The notes under the pieces: model-generated
Seen by the model: the letters and a program-made list of their open reading frames with translations, nothing else
Told to the model about the DNA's origin: nothing
Database searches by the model: none
Assembly (NCBI RefSeq): GCF_003058225.1
Contig: NZ_QBUG01000013.1
Location: 1-64,000, forward strand
Length of the DNA stretch: 64,000 nucleotides
Direction: 5' to 3'
Origin: Promicromonospora sp. AC04
Lineage (GTDB): Bacteria > Actinomycetota > Actinomycetes > Actinomycetales > Cellulomonadaceae
Program-made: the position numbers and the translations under genes
Shown: positions 33,597-42,386 of the stretch, in pieces
Position numbering within the stretch: the stretch's first letter is position 1
Layout of the letters: every line of letters begins with the position of its first letter

Positions 33597-34496
33597 ATGC
33601 TCAACCCGTGGCGCCTACGTCTCCTGCACCAGCTGCACCTGCTCGGCACCGTGCGCGCCGTGGCAGAGGCGGCCCACATGAGCCCCTCGAGCGTCTCTCA
33701 GCAGCTTGCCACGCTTGAGTCCGAGGCGAAGGCTCAGCTCTTCGAGCGCGCGGGGCGGCGCATCCGGCTCACGCCCGCCGGCGTCGCCCTCGCGGGTCAC
33801 GCCTCCGAGATCCTCGACCGGATAGCGGACGCCGAGGCCGACATCGCAGGCCTGCACTCCGAGCCCACCGGAGTCGTGCGGCTCGCCGCGTTCACCAGCG
33901 CCTTCCACGGCATAGTGGTGCCGGCCGTCGCGGCGCTCACCCAGGAGCACCCCCGGATCTCGGTGCAGCTCACCGAGGCGGAACCCCTGGTCAGCCGCCG
34001 CGCGCTGCAGCGCGGCGAGGTGGACGTCGCCGTCTGCGCGGACTTCCCGGACGCCCCCGTCCCGCCCGACGCCGACCTCGCCCGCATGCCCCTGACGGGC
34101 GACCGCGTGGTGCTGGTGACGGCACGCGACACGGTCACCGGCGCGCGCTCGGGGCGCGTCGACCTGGCCACGCTCGCGGACGAGCCGTGGGCGTTCGAGC
34201 ACCCCGGCGCCCATCTGGCCGACCTCGCCGAACGCCTCTGCCGGCGCGCCGGGTTCACGCCCAGGGCCGTTGCCCGGTTCGAGAGCCACGGCACGCTGCT
34301 GAGCCACGTCGAGGCCGGGCTGTCGGTCACGCTGCTGCCGATGCTCGCCGTCCACGACCGATATGCGGTGCACACGCTGGACCTCACCGACCCGCCCCGG
34401 CGCGACATCCACCTCGTGGCGCGGCGCACCACGATGGACCGGGCGGCCGTGCGCGTGGTCGTGGAAGCACTCCGTGACCAGGCGCGATCCGCCTGA
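33597..34496 (+). CDS. LysR-family regulator, likely of alanine dehydrogenase
   Basis: This 299-residue protein has a LysR winged helix (WRLRLLHQLHLLGTVRAVAE, HMSPSSVSQQLATLE) and an effector domain from about residue 88. The divergent position next to ald with an inverted repeat in the gap suggests it activates ald in response to alanine or a related amino acid. The ATG at 33597 gives the normal LysR distance to the helix-turn-helix. The first helix lacks the usual Phe of LysR proteins and reads LHQLHLLGT. Confidence 0.87.
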   Translation: MLNPWRLRLLHQLHLLGTVRAVAEAAHMSPSSVSQQLATLESEAKAQLFERAGRRIRLTPAGVALAGHASEILDRIADAEADIAGLHSEPTGVVRLAAFTSAFHGIVVPAVAALTQEHPRISVQLTEAEPLVSRRALQRGEVDVAVCADFPDAPVPPDADLARMPLTGDRVVLVTARDTVTGARSGRVDLATLADEPWAFEHPGAHLADLAERLCRRAGFTPRAVARFESHGTLLSHVEAGLSVTLLPMLAVHDRYAVHTLDLTDPPRRDIHLVARRTTMDRAAVRVVVEALRDQARSA

Positions 34497-34533
34497 TCCG
34501 GCTGATCCGCCTGATCCGGCGGGGTCGGAGCCC

Positions 34534-35001
34534 TCAGAAGTCGTCGATGTCGGCCTGCGCCCCACGCAGGGCGTCGGTGAGCTGGCGCAGCTGCGCCAGG
34601 TCCTCGGCGTCCAGTGCGGGACCCACGTAGTGCGCGATGGAGCGCACGTGCCGGCGGCCGAGCTCCTTCTGGATCATGGAGCCCTCCTCGGTGAGGCTCA
34701 CCAGGACGCCGCGACCGTCGTCGGGCGAGGGGTGCCTCTGCACCAGGCCGCGCTTCTCGAGGCGCTCCACCATGCGCGACAGCGAGGACTGGGCCATGAG
34801 GATGTTCTCGTTGAGCTCGCGCAGCCGAAGCGTCTCCTCGGGTGCGAGAGCGAGGGTGAACAGCACGTCGTACTCACGCATGCTCAGATCACCCCAGATG
34901 TCGTCCGCCAGGAGCCGGCGCATCACCGTCACCTGGGCACGGAAAAGCGACTCCCACGCCTCGGCCGCCTCACGCGCCGACGGCACACGTCGCTCGATCA
35001 T
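34534..35001 (-). CDS. MarR-family regulator
   Basis: This 155-residue winged-helix protein has LRLRELNENILMAQSSLSRM as recognition region and the wing RHPSPDDGRGVLVSLTEEG. AAAGGAGG lies 8 bases before the ATG at 35001, a near-perfect ribosome site, so upstream in-frame ATGs are rejected. The leader contains CTTACCTAC, which also occurs in the hlyIII promoter. No divergent or co-directional partner is obvious. Ligand and targets are unknown. Confidence 0.87.
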   Translation of the reverse strand: MIERRVPSAREAAEAWESLFRAQVTVMRRLLADDIWGDLSMREYDVLFTLALAPEETLRLRELNENILMAQSSLSRMVERLEKRGLVQRHPSPDDGRGVLVSLTEEGSMIQKELGRRHVRSIAHYVGPALDAEDLAQLRQLTDALRGAQADIDDF

Positions 35002-35051
35002 CAGCGTGCCCTCCTTTGTCATCTCCGGCACGCTACCTGACTGAACTTTCA

Positions 35052-35060
35052 CTTACCTAC
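35052..35060. promoter_or_regulatory. CTTACCTAC motif before the marR gene
   Basis: The 9-base motif lies about 50 bases upstream of the marR start and is repeated exactly at 36111-36119 before hlyIII. It may be the operator of this MarR protein. Confidence 0.35.
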
Positions 35061-35137
35061 CTGGGCACGTGGTGACGAATTTCGCCATGCGAATTACCGG
35101 CGCCAGGCCGGTTGCGGATCGCTCTCGGCGCACCTCG

Positions 35138-35899
35138 TCACCGCCCGAGACGACGCTCGCGGAGGGAGAAGTCGCGCAGCGCGCGCAGGAAGTCGACGCG
35201 CCGGAACGCAGGCCAGTAGGCCTCGCAGAAGTAGAACTCGCTGTGCTGGCTCTGCCACATGAGGAACCCGCCGATGCGCTGCTCCCCCGAGGTCCGGATG
35301 ACCAGTTCCGGATCCGGCTGGCCCTTCGTGTACAGGTGCTCGGCGATGTGCTCGACGTCGATCGACTCGGCGAGGTCCGCGAGCGTGGCCCCGTCCTTCG
35401 CGCGCTCGGTGAGGTAGGAGCGGACGGCGTCGGCGATCTCGGTCCGGCCGCCGTACCCGATGGCGACGTTGACCTGCAGGCCCTTGACGCCGGCCGTCCG
35501 GTCGGCAGCGGTGCGCAGGGCGGCGGCCAGCCGCGCGGGGAGCAGGTCGAGCCGCCCGATGACGCGCAGGCGCCAGCGGCCCGACTCGGCGAGGTCGGAG
35601 ACGGCGTCCTCGATGATGTCGAGGAGGTTGCTCAGCTCACCGGCGGACCGGCTCAGGTTGTCCGTGGAGAGCATCCACAGCGTGACGACCTCGATGCCCA
35701 GCGAATCGGCCCAGCCGAGGAACTCGGTGATCTTGTCGGCGCCGCGGCGGTGTCCCGTCGCCGCCGTCTCGCCGAACGAGCGCGCCCACCGGCGATTGCC
35801 GTCGAGCATCACGCCGATGTGCCGGGGCAGCGTGGCGCCGTGCAGGGCGGACGCCAGACGTCGCTCGTAGAGGCGGTACAGCGGGCTGGGCAGGCGCAC
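35138..35899 (-). CDS. uppS: isoprenyl transferase (UppS family)
   Basis: This 253-residue cis-prenyltransferase extends allylic diphosphates with isopentenyl diphosphate for undecaprenyl- or decaprenyl-phosphate. Catalytic Asp is D33 in IGVMLDGNRRWAR; the signature near the C-terminus is PDPELVIRTSGEQRIGGFL followed by WQSQHSEFYF. It supplies the lipid carrier of the cell wall. GAGG precedes the GTG at 35899 by about 6 bases. The E-rather-than-Q variations are those of the actinobacterial Z-FPP/short-chain group, so product length is uncertain. Confidence 0.92.
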   Translation of the reverse strand: MRLPSPLYRLYERRLASALHGATLPRHIGVMLDGNRRWARSFGETAATGHRRGADKITEFLGWADSLGIEVVTLWMLSTDNLSRSAGELSNLLDIIEDAVSDLAESGRWRLRVIGRLDLLPARLAAALRTAADRTAGVKGLQVNVAIGYGGRTEIADAVRSYLTERAKDGATLADLAESIDVEHIAEHLYTKGQPDPELVIRTSGEQRIGGFLMWQSQHSEFYFCEAYWPAFRRVDFLRALRDFSLRERRLGR

Positions 35900-36110
35900 G
35901 GATACCTCAGGAAGTCGGGGCCGTACCCGCCGCGCGAAGCGGTCCGGACGGCGGCTCTGATGCCGGGTCGAGTACCCGGCGGGACGTGGACAAAGGTACC
36001 CCTCGAACCCGCGTGTTCCGGCTCGCCCGGCCCGTCATGGGCGCTTGACGAGCGACTCCCGCCAACCCGGCGCAGGATCTTCACAAGGCCCTTGTCCGGT
36101 CGGCAATCCC

Positions 36111-36148
36111 CTTACCTACGCTAGAGTAAGTTACGCAACCGTAGGTAG
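36111..36148. promoter_or_regulatory. nested inverted repeats in the hlyIII promoter
   Basis: CTTAC-N10-GTAAG (36111-36130) is nested with ACCTACG ... CGTAGGT (36114-36120 and 36141-36147) around a TAGAGT -10 hexamer (36122-36127). The rest of the 297-base gap from 35900 holds no gene. A palindrome straddling a -10 box is typical of a repressor site. Confidence 0.5.
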
Positions 36149-36196
36149 TGCCCCGGCATCAGGAGGCACCGGTTGCCGAACGTTAAGGAGACGAGC

Positions 36197-36976
36197 GTGG
36201 TAGCTCAAGCTGATGGGCCGGACCGCTCGGCCGGACGCCTGAACGACGTCACGGACAAGGTCTCGGAGACGTTCGACGGCGTGCGCGACAAGGCCAGCGA
36301 CGTCGTGCAGGTCATCTCGACCTCGGTGTCCGGGATCGAGAAGAAGATCAAGCCGCGCCTGCGCGGCTGGATCCACGCCGGCACGTTCCCGTTCGCCCTC
36401 GCGGCCAGCATCGTGCTCGTCGCACTTGCCCCGACCGTGCCTGGCAAGGTCTCCGCGGCCGTGTTCGGCCTGAGCGCCTGCCTCCTGTTCGGCGTCTCCG
36501 CGGTGTACCACCGCGGCAACTGGTCGCCCCGGACGGAAGCCGTGCTGCGGCGCCTCGACCACACCAACATCTTCCTGATCATCGCGGGCACCTACACGCC
36601 GCTCGCGGTGCTGCTCCTGCCCGGGAGCCAGGGGACGGTGCTGCTCGCACTGGTGTGGGGCGGCGCGCTGCTCGGGCTGCTGGCCCGCATCTTCTGGCTG
36701 AACGCGCCCCGCTGGGTCTACGTGCCGGTCTACCTCGCGCTCGGCTGGGTGGCCGTCGCCTACATGGGCCAGTTCTGGGCCACCGGCGGGCCTGCGGTCG
36801 TGTGGCTCATCGCGGCGGGCGGCGTCGCCTACACGGCCGGCGCGATCGTCTACGGCACCAAGAAGCCCGACCCCAGCCCGGCCTGGTTCGGCTTCCACGA
36901 GATCTTCCACGTGTGCACCGTGCTCGGGTTCGCGTGCCACGTGGTCGCGATCTACCTGGCCAACCTCGCGATCTGA
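36197..36976 (+). CDS. hemolysin III (PAQR/YqfA) family membrane protein
   Basis: This 259-residue protein has a 60-residue polar N-terminal region and seven predicted membrane helices. The conserved metal-binding pattern of the PAQR superfamily is present: SAVYH after helix 2, LDHTNIFLIIAGTYTP, and HEIFHVCTVLGFACH near the end. These proteins may be zinc-dependent ceramidase-like hydrolases, but bacterial roles are not settled. AAGGAG six bases before GTG 36197 fixes the start over an upstream TTG. Confidence 0.9.
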   Translation: MVAQADGPDRSAGRLNDVTDKVSETFDGVRDKASDVVQVISTSVSGIEKKIKPRLRGWIHAGTFPFALAASIVLVALAPTVPGKVSAAVFGLSACLLFGVSAVYHRGNWSPRTEAVLRRLDHTNIFLIIAGTYTPLAVLLLPGSQGTVLLALVWGGALLGLLARIFWLNAPRWVYVPVYLALGWVAVAYMGQFWATGGPAVVWLIAAGGVAYTAGAIVYGTKKPDPSPAWFGFHEIFHVCTVLGFACHVVAIYLANLAI

Positions 36977-37086
36977 CGCGCGCCCCGCAGCACGTTCCGA
37001 CGTCGCGCGGGATCGCTGCCGCCACGGCTTCGGCTCAGCCCTTACGGCAGGCGCCCGCACACGACACCCGGCCCTGCCCGGAGCGC

Positions 37087-37932
37087 TCAGACGCCCGTCG
37101 GCACCACGGTGTAGCGGCGGTTCGCCAGCGACGGGTTGGTCTTGCGGACCGCCGCGAGCGGCGCGGGGTCCAGGTCGACCGTGCGGTAGGCCTCTTCCTC
37201 ACCCATCTCCAGCCCGACCACTCCGTCCGGGCCCACCAGCAGCGTGCGGCCGATGACGCTCTTACCCGTCATGCCGACGCCGATCACCACCGCGGTGTTC
37301 TCGATCGCCCGTGCCTGGAGCAGCGTGCGCCAGTGCTCGGCCTTGAGCGGGCCCGCTACCCAGGCGGCCGGGTACACCAGCACGTCCGCCCCGGCGTCGA
37401 CCAGCCGGCGGGCCGACTCCGGGAACCGCAGGTCGTAGCAGGTCAGCACCCCGAAGGTGAGCCCGCCCAGGTGCAGGGTGACCGGGTCGGCGTCGGCGGG
37501 GCCGGGCTCCAGCAGCTCCGACTCCTGATAACCGAACGCGTCGTACAGGTGCACCTTGCGGTAGACGCCGGCGATCTGGCCCGCGCCGTCGACCACGACC
37601 AGCGCGTTGGCCGCGCGGACGCCGTCGGAGCCCGGCAGCGTGACGCCGGCGATCACGGCGATCCCGTGCTTGCGCGCCCTGGCCCGCAGGAGCGTGACGA
37701 ACGGTCCGTCGAGCTGCTCTGCGTGCTCCGGTCCGACGCCGTGCGGGCTGTAGGCGGAGGCGTACTCGGGCAGCACCAGGAGGTTCGCCTTGACCCGCTC
37801 TGCCGCCTTGAACGCGTCGAGCACGACCTGGCGGTTGGCCCCGTGGTCTTCGGAGACAGCCACCTGTGCGACCGTCACCCGGACCATGCCGGCCCCCGTG
37901 CCCGGCCCGGCCGACCCAGTCTGGTCAGCCAC
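37087..37932 (-). CDS. carbon-nitrogen hydrolase (nitrilase superfamily)
   Basis: This 281-residue hydrolase has the complete catalytic triad: E56 in LLVLPEYASA, K126 in VYRKVHLYD and C165 in VLTCYDLRFPE. The set suggests an omega-amidase/Nit-type amidase acting on small amides. The substrate cannot be assigned. GTG 37932 overlaps the end of the preceding small membrane-protein gene, and ATG 37887 is an alternative. It is last in the operon mca, membrane protein, hydrolase and converges on hlyIII. Confidence 0.88.
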   Translation of the reverse strand: MADQTGSAGPGTGAGMVRVTVAQVAVSEDHGANRQVVLDAFKAAERVKANLLVLPEYASAYSPHGVGPEHAEQLDGPFVTLLRARARKHGIAVIAGVTLPGSDGVRAANALVVVDGAGQIAGVYRKVHLYDAFGYQESELLEPGPADADPVTLHLGGLTFGVLTCYDLRFPESARRLVDAGADVLVYPAAWVAGPLKAEHWRTLLQARAIENTAVVIGVGMTGKSVIGRTLLVGPDGVVGLEMGEEEAYRTVDLDPAPLAAVRKTNPSLANRRYTVVPTGV

Positions 37933-38335
37933 GCGAACCGCCGCGCTCGCTCGTGGCAGGCCCGTCGGCGGGGCCCTCGTCGGTGTCGGAGTCGGTGTCG
38001 GACCCGGCAGACTCGGGTGACCCCGCAGACTCGGTTGACCCGGCTGACCCGGCGGCGCCGAATTCGGCGTCCCCGTCCGTCCGCCGGAAGGCGATGCCCT
38101 CGGGCTCAGCGATCGGAAGGCCCTGCTGACGGGCGTTGTGGCCGGCCCGGCGCAGGTGCTTGCTCATGTTCAGGAACAGCAGCACGCACGCGACAGCGAG
38201 CGCAAACGTGACCAGGAAGCCGATCAGCCCCGGCGAGACCTGCCACGTCTCCAGCCCCGGGCGGAGCTGGCCCTCGGTGGGGTGCGGCGAGGGGTCGGTG
38301 GCGAGAGCGACGGCGCCGGCCAGCAGCGGGCTCAT
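37925..38335 (-). CDS. small single-pass membrane protein
   Basis: This 136-residue protein has one clear membrane segment (about 33-55, LIGFLVTFALAVACVLLFLN) followed by MSKHLRRAGHNARQQG and an acidic Ser/Asp-rich C-terminus. The pattern matches small unnamed proteins found after mca in related actinomycetes. The ATG at 38335 overlaps the mca stop and the 3' end overlaps the hydrolase start, so it is translated as part of that operon. A topology with a short outside N-terminus and cytoplasmic tail is likely. Confidence 0.75.
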   Translation of the reverse strand: MSPLLAGAVALATDPSPHPTEGQLRPGLETWQVSPGLIGFLVTFALAVACVLLFLNMSKHLRRAGHNARQQGLPIAEPEGIAFRRTDGDAEFGAAGSAGSTESAGSPESAGSDTDSDTDEGPADGPATSERGGSRG

Positions 38336-39252
38336 GCGGGAACCTCCGACCGGACGCCCTCGAACAGGTCCTCCTCGTACTCGCCGTCCGCGCGCTCGGG
38401 CAGCGGCACGCGGGTCTCGGCGAGCTCGTACTCGTCCCACGGATACACGTCGACCTCGAGGTCGCGCGGCACGGCGAAGAAGAACCCGTTGGGGTCGATC
38501 TGCGAGGCGTGGGCCGTCAGGGCGGCGTCCCGGTTCGGGAAGTAGTCGGCGACCTTGATCAGCGTGGTCACGGTGCGCTCCGGGATCTCGCGTGCGTCGC
38601 GCGACTCGACCCAGTCGCCGAACGGCGACTCCAGCCCAGCGCCCTCCATGGCCTCGTGCACCGCGCGGATGCGCTTCATCGAGAAGCCGTGGTTGTAGTA
38701 CAGCTTGAGCGGCTCCCACGGCTCCCCCGTGCCCGGGTAGCGGTCCGGGTCGCCCGCCGCGGCGAACGCCTCGACCGACACCTGGTGGCACTTGATGTGG
38801 TCGGGGTGCGGGTAGCCGCCCGACGGGTCGTAGGTAGTCATGACGTGCGGCCGGAACTCGCGCACCGCCTGCACCAGCGGTGCGGCGGCCTCCCCCAGCG
38901 GGACCAGCCCGAAGGAGCCCTCCGGGAGCGGGGGCAGCGGGTCACCCTCCGGCAGGCCCGAGTCCACGAAGCCCAGCCACTGCTGGCGCACGCCCATTGC
39001 TTCTGCGGCCCGAGCCATCTCCAGCCGACGCACGGCACGGCGGCCCTCGATCGACTCGAACTCGTGCCCCTCGGGCACCTCGAACGACGGGTTCAGGATG
39101 TCGCCCCGTTCGCCCCCGGTGCACGTCACGACGAGGACCTCCACCCCCTCTGCGGCATAGCGGGCCGTCGTCGCGGCCCCCTTGCTCGACTCGTCGTCAG
39201 GGTGCGCGTGCACCGCCATCAGACGGAGCGGCTCGCGCTCGGGTACGGACAC
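38332..39252 (-). CDS. mca: mycothiol conjugate amidase Mca
   Basis: This 306-residue zinc amidase of the PIG-L/LmbE family cleaves mycothiol S-conjugates, releasing mercapturic acids for export. Metal ligands are in AHPDDE (16-21) and HPDH (149-152). Length and the ERGDILNPSFEVPEG region fit Mca rather than the deacetylase MshB. AGGAGG lies 5-6 bases before the GTG at 39252, so the TTG start further upstream is rejected. Its neighbours DUF4307 and greA are the same as in mycobacteria. It marks the organism as a mycothiol producer. Confidence 0.93.
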   Translation of the reverse strand: MSVPEREPLRLMAVHAHPDDESSKGAATTARYAAEGVEVLVVTCTGGERGDILNPSFEVPEGHEFESIEGRRAVRRLEMARAAEAMGVRQQWLGFVDSGLPEGDPLPPLPEGSFGLVPLGEAAAPLVQAVREFRPHVMTTYDPSGGYPHPDHIKCHQVSVEAFAAAGDPDRYPGTGEPWEPLKLYYNHGFSMKRIRAVHEAMEGAGLESPFGDWVESRDAREIPERTVTTLIKVADYFPNRDAALTAHASQIDPNGFFFAVPRDLEVDVYPWDEYELAETRVPLPERADGEYEEDLFEGVRSEVPA

Positions 39253-39356
39253 TGGGTCCTCCTGTGGGGGGTGGGGCTGGGACAATCGCTCTTATGGACC
39301 ATGATGGTCCACGGACAATCTTGCTACGAACCACCGACAACCCCGAGCGAGCCGTG

Positions 39357-39875
39357 ATGACCGACCCAGACCCCGCCGTCCCGACCGGCAGCACGAGCAC
39401 GCCGGCGCCGGACCTCGCCGAGCGCTACGGCCGCGCACGGACCGGATCGCGGAAGCCCGGAGGCACCTCGGGCCGGCCGGGCCAGGACGACCCGTGGGAG
39501 GAGGGCGACGACGTCCGGCCCCGGCCGAAGCTCTCGGTGGGCGCCCGGATCGCCGTGACCCTGGCTCTGGCGGCCGGCGTCGCGATCGCCGCGTGGTTCA
39601 CGATCGCCGACACGCAGCGCGACCCCGTCACCTTCACCGACGTCGGGTTCTCGGTGGAGAGCCCCGAGGAGGTCGAGGTGACCTTCGACGTCAGCATGCC
39701 GCCGGGGACCGAGGCCGTGTGCACGGTGACCGCCCTGAGCAAGAGCTTCGCGGAGGTCGGCGCGGTCGACGTCGAGGTCGGCCCGGACGCGGCCCGCACC
39801 GCGCGGCACACGGTGACCATCGCCACTACGGAGCTCGCGACCACCGGCGTCGTCGACCACTGCGACCTGCGCTGA
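39357..39875 (+). CDS. DUF4307 membrane protein
   Basis: This 172-residue protein starts with the DUF4307-typical LAERYGRAR, has a single membrane helix at about 60-83 (IAVTLALAAGVAIAAWFTIA) and an external beta-rich domain with two cysteines (AVCTVTALS, VDHCDLR) that could form a disulfide. Its role is unknown, but the mca-DUF4307-greA order is widely kept in actinobacteria. ATG 39357 was chosen because it gives the usual family N-terminus; an upstream ATG at 39294 adds 21 residues. Confidence 0.85.
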   Translation: MTDPDPAVPTGSTSTPAPDLAERYGRARTGSRKPGGTSGRPGQDDPWEEGDDVRPRPKLSVGARIAVTLALAAGVAIAAWFTIADTQRDPVTFTDVGFSVESPEEVEVTFDVSMPPGTEAVCTVTALSKSFAEVGAVDVEVGPDAARTARHTVTIATTELATTGVVDHCDLR

Positions 39876-39931
39876 CACGCGGCCCTCGAAAGCGGTCCCG
39901 GCGTCCGCTCAGAGCGGAACACGGGAATGTC

Positions 39932-39962
39932 TTGGCACGTCTTTCCCGGCAATTGGTATTCT
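39932..39962 (+). promoter_or_regulatory. candidate greA promoter
   Basis: TTGGCA (39932-39937) and TATTCT (39957-39962) are 19 bases apart in a locally AT-rich stretch. The implied leader to the greA start is about 110 bases. Confidence 0.4.
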
Positions 39963-40080
39963 CGTCGTTTCACACGCTGAGTTTTCCGGCTGACGCGCGT
40001 GCCCGATCGGCTCCGTCGGCCGGGACTTGCGCGCTGCCGGAACTGTGGCTCGATCGAGCAACGACGAAAGGAGAGCCCCC

Positions 40081-40563
40081 GTGGCCGACGCATCTGTCAC
40101 CTGGCTCACCCAGGAGGCGCACGACAAGCTCAAGGCCGAGCTGGAGCATCTCTCCGGCCCTTACCGGTCGGAGATCACCGAGCGCATCGCCGCTGCCCGT
40201 GACGAGGGCGACCTCAAGGAGAACGGCGGGTACCACGCCGCACGCGAGGAGCAGGCGAAGAACGAGGCACGCATCCTCGAGCTCACCGAGAAGCTCCGGA
40301 ACGTCCACGTCGGCACGCCGGCGGACGACGGCAAGGTCGAGCCGGGCATGGTCGTGACCGCAATCGTCGCCGGCGACGAGATGAACTTCCTCTTCGGCTC
40401 GCGCGAGATGGCCGGGTCCACCGACCTCGACGTGTACTCGCCGACGTCGCCCCTCGGCGCCGCCATCGACGGCAAGTCGATCGGTGCGAAGACGAGCTAT
40501 CACGCCCCCAACGGGAACGACATCCCCGTGGAGATCACGGGAGCGAAGCCCTTCCAGGGCTGA
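40081..40563 (+). CDS. greA: transcription elongation factor GreA
   Basis: This 160-residue factor has an N-terminal coiled coil whose tip carries the acidic pair in GDLKENGGYHAARE (D44, E47) that enters the polymerase channel, and a C-terminal FKBP-like domain. It stimulates transcript cleavage in backtracked complexes. AAAGGAG lies 7 bases before the GTG at 40081. A hairpin where it converges on the ECF gene ends the unit. Confidence 0.95.
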   Translation: MADASVTWLTQEAHDKLKAELEHLSGPYRSEITERIAAARDEGDLKENGGYHAAREEQAKNEARILELTEKLRNVHVGTPADDGKVEPGMVVTAIVAGDEMNFLFGSREMAGSTDLDVYSPTSPLGAAIDGKSIGAKTSYHAPNGNDIPVEITGAKPFQG

Positions 40564-40577
40564 GCCCAGCAGAGACC

Positions 40578-40635
40578 GACGGGCCTGTCAGACGGCCGGA
40601 TCACCCTGGTGACCCGTACGTCCGGCGGGCCCGTC
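40578..40635. terminator. TGTCAGAC-family hairpin between convergent greA and ECF sigma genes
   Basis: GACGGGCC at the left foot pairs with GGGCCCGTC at the right, and GGATCACC pairs with GGTGACCC at the tip around CTG, with scattered mismatches between. The left arm contains the ECF stop codon. Core sequence is shared with the hairpins at 25.0 and 28.8 kb. Confidence 0.6.
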
Positions 40636-42060
40636 GGCGTCCGCCGGGTCCGCAAGCGCTGGGTCCGCAAGCGCTGGGTCCGGAAGCGCCAGGTCCACGA
40701 ACGCCAGGTCCGCGAGCCGCCGGCTCAGGAGCCGGCGATCCCCCTCCCGGTCCACCTGGTCGAGCGCCCGCCGGTACTCCGCCGCGGCCTGGGCCGGCCG
40801 GCCCGCGCGCCGCAGCAGGTCGGCCCGCACCGCCGGGAGCAGGTGATAGGCCGCTAGCTCGGGTGCGGACGCGACGTCGTCGAGCGCGACCAGGCCTGCC
40901 TCGGGTCCCCGGAGCATCCCGACCGCTACCGCCCGGTTGAGCGCCACGACGGGCGAGGGCGTCATGTCCACCAGGACGTCGTAGAGCGCGGTGATCTCGG
41001 CCCAGTCCGTGTCCTCGGCCGACGCCGCCCGCGCGTGCAGCGCCGCGATCGCCGCCTGCACCTGGTAGGGCCCGGCGCGGCGAGCAGCGAGGGCGGCGTC
41101 GAGCACCGCCAGCCCCTCGGTGATCTCGTCGTCCTGCCAGAGCGACCGGTCCTGCTCCTCCAGGGTGCGCGGCACCGCGTCGGGTTCGGCGCCCAGGCGA
41201 GCCCGCCGCCGCGCGTGCTGGAGCAGGAGCAGCGCGAGCAGCCCGCGAGCCTCGGGCTCGCCGGGCAGGAGGCGCGCGACGAGCCGGGCGACGCGCACGG
41301 CGTCGTCGGCCAGGGCGCGGCGTGCCTCGGCGCCCGCGACGTCGTCGGTGGGCTCCGCCCAGGCGTCGTAACCCTCGGTGAACAGGACGTACAGCACCGC
41401 GAGCACCGCGGAGACACGCTCGTGCAGCAGCTCGGGCGGCGGCACGCGGAACGCGATCCCGGTGCTCCGGATCTTGCGCTTGGCCCGGGTCAGGCGCTGG
41501 GCCATTGTGGTCTCGGGCACGAGGAAGGCGCGGGCGACCTGCGCCGTCGTCATACCGGTGAGGGAGCGCAGGGTGAGCGCCACCCGCCCCTCCAGGGGCA
41601 GGGCCGGGTGGCAGCAGGTGAAGACGAGGCGCAGCAGGTCGCCGTCCGGGTCCTCCGGTTCGACGCCGGCCCAGCCGTCGCCGGCGTCCACGGCGTCGGC
41701 CGCCTCCGCGGCCGGGTCGTCGACGTCGGGGTCGAGCCGCTCGGTGAGGCGCGCCGATACCGCCATCTTTTCCGTCTCGACCTTGCGGCGCCGCAGCCGG
41801 TCCAGCGCGCGGTTGCGCGCCGTGGTGGTGAGCCACGCGCCGGGGCGCTCGGGCACGCCGTCGCGCTGCCAGGTACGCAGCGCGACGGCGAACGCCTCCT
41901 GGGCGCAGTCCTCCGCGAGGTCGAGGTCGCCGGTGCTGCGGGCCACGGCTGCGAGCACCCGCGCCCACTCGTCGCGGAAGGCCGCGGTGACGGCCTGCCC
42001 GACGTCGGGCGCCTGCCCGACGTCGGCCGTCGGCCCGGTCACGGGCTCGTGGCCGGTCAC
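40588..42060 (-). CDS. ECF42-type RNA polymerase sigma factor with C-terminal extension
   Basis: This 490-residue sigma factor has region 2 at about 22-95 ([18 protein letters not shown]), region 4 at about 140-200 ([20 protein letters not shown]) and a long helical, TPR-like extension of about 280 residues (DUF6596). It matches ECF group 42, which has no anti-sigma factor and is controlled through this extension. Two YCII/DGPF-domain genes precede it in the same operon, as is characteristic of ECF42. The start overlaps the second YCII gene. The C-terminus ends in a degenerate [11 protein letters not shown] repeat. Confidence 0.9.
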   Translation of the reverse strand: MTGHEPVTGPTADVGQAPDVGQAVTAAFRDEWARVLAAVARSTGDLDLAEDCAQEAFAVALRTWQRDGVPERPGAWLTTTARNRALDRLRRRKVETEKMAVSARLTERLDPDVDDPAAEAADAVDAGDGWAGVEPEDPDGDLLRLVFTCCHPALPLEGRVALTLRSLTGMTTAQVARAFLVPETTMAQRLTRAKRKIRSTGIAFRVPPPELLHERVSAVLAVLYVLFTEGYDAWAEPTDDVAGAEARRALADDAVRVARLVARLLPGEPEARGLLALLLLQHARRRARLGAEPDAVPRTLEEQDRSLWQDDEITEGLAVLDAALAARRAGPYQVQAAIAALHARAASAEDTDWAEITALYDVLVDMTPSPVVALNRAVAVGMLRGPEAGLVALDDVASAPELAAYHLLPAVRADLLRRAGRPAQAAAEYRRALDQVDREGDRRLLSRRLADLAFVDLALPDPALADPALADPADADGPAGRTGHQGDPAV

Positions 42061-42386
42061 GGGCTCGTGGGCCAGAACGGGTGCACCTCGACCGTCCCGT
42101 TCCGCGCGCCGGGGAACGCGGCGGCGATCGCGAGCGCCTCCTGCAGGCTGTCCGCCTCCACGACGTCGAACCCGCCGATGACCTCCTTCGACTCAGAGAA
42201 GGGCCCGTCCGTCACGACGGTCTCGCCCTCGCGCACCGTCACGCGGCGGACGTCGGCGCCCGGGCGCAGGCGCGACCCCAGGATCCGCGCCCCCGAGGCG
42301 TCCTGCTCCGCGACCCAGGCCTCGGTCTCCGGGGTCGGCCCGCGATCGGGGGTGTCGGGCTCGATGACGAGCATGAGATAGCGCAT
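42057..42386 (-). CDS. YCII/DGPF-domain protein, copy 2
   Basis: This 109-residue protein has the MRYLMLVI start, [22 protein letters not shown] (DGPF motif) and a terminal [10 protein letters not shown]. The fold is a dimeric alpha/beta ferredoxin-like barrel with unknown activity. It lies between a paralogue and the ECF42 sigma gene with overlaps on both sides (1 base upstream, 4 bases downstream), so the three genes form one unit. Confidence 0.88.
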   Translation of the reverse strand: MRYLMLVIEPDTPDRGPTPETEAWVAEQDASGARILGSRLRPGADVRRVTVREGETVVTDGPFSESKEVIGGFDVVEADSLQEALAIAAAFPGARNGTVEVHPFWPTSP

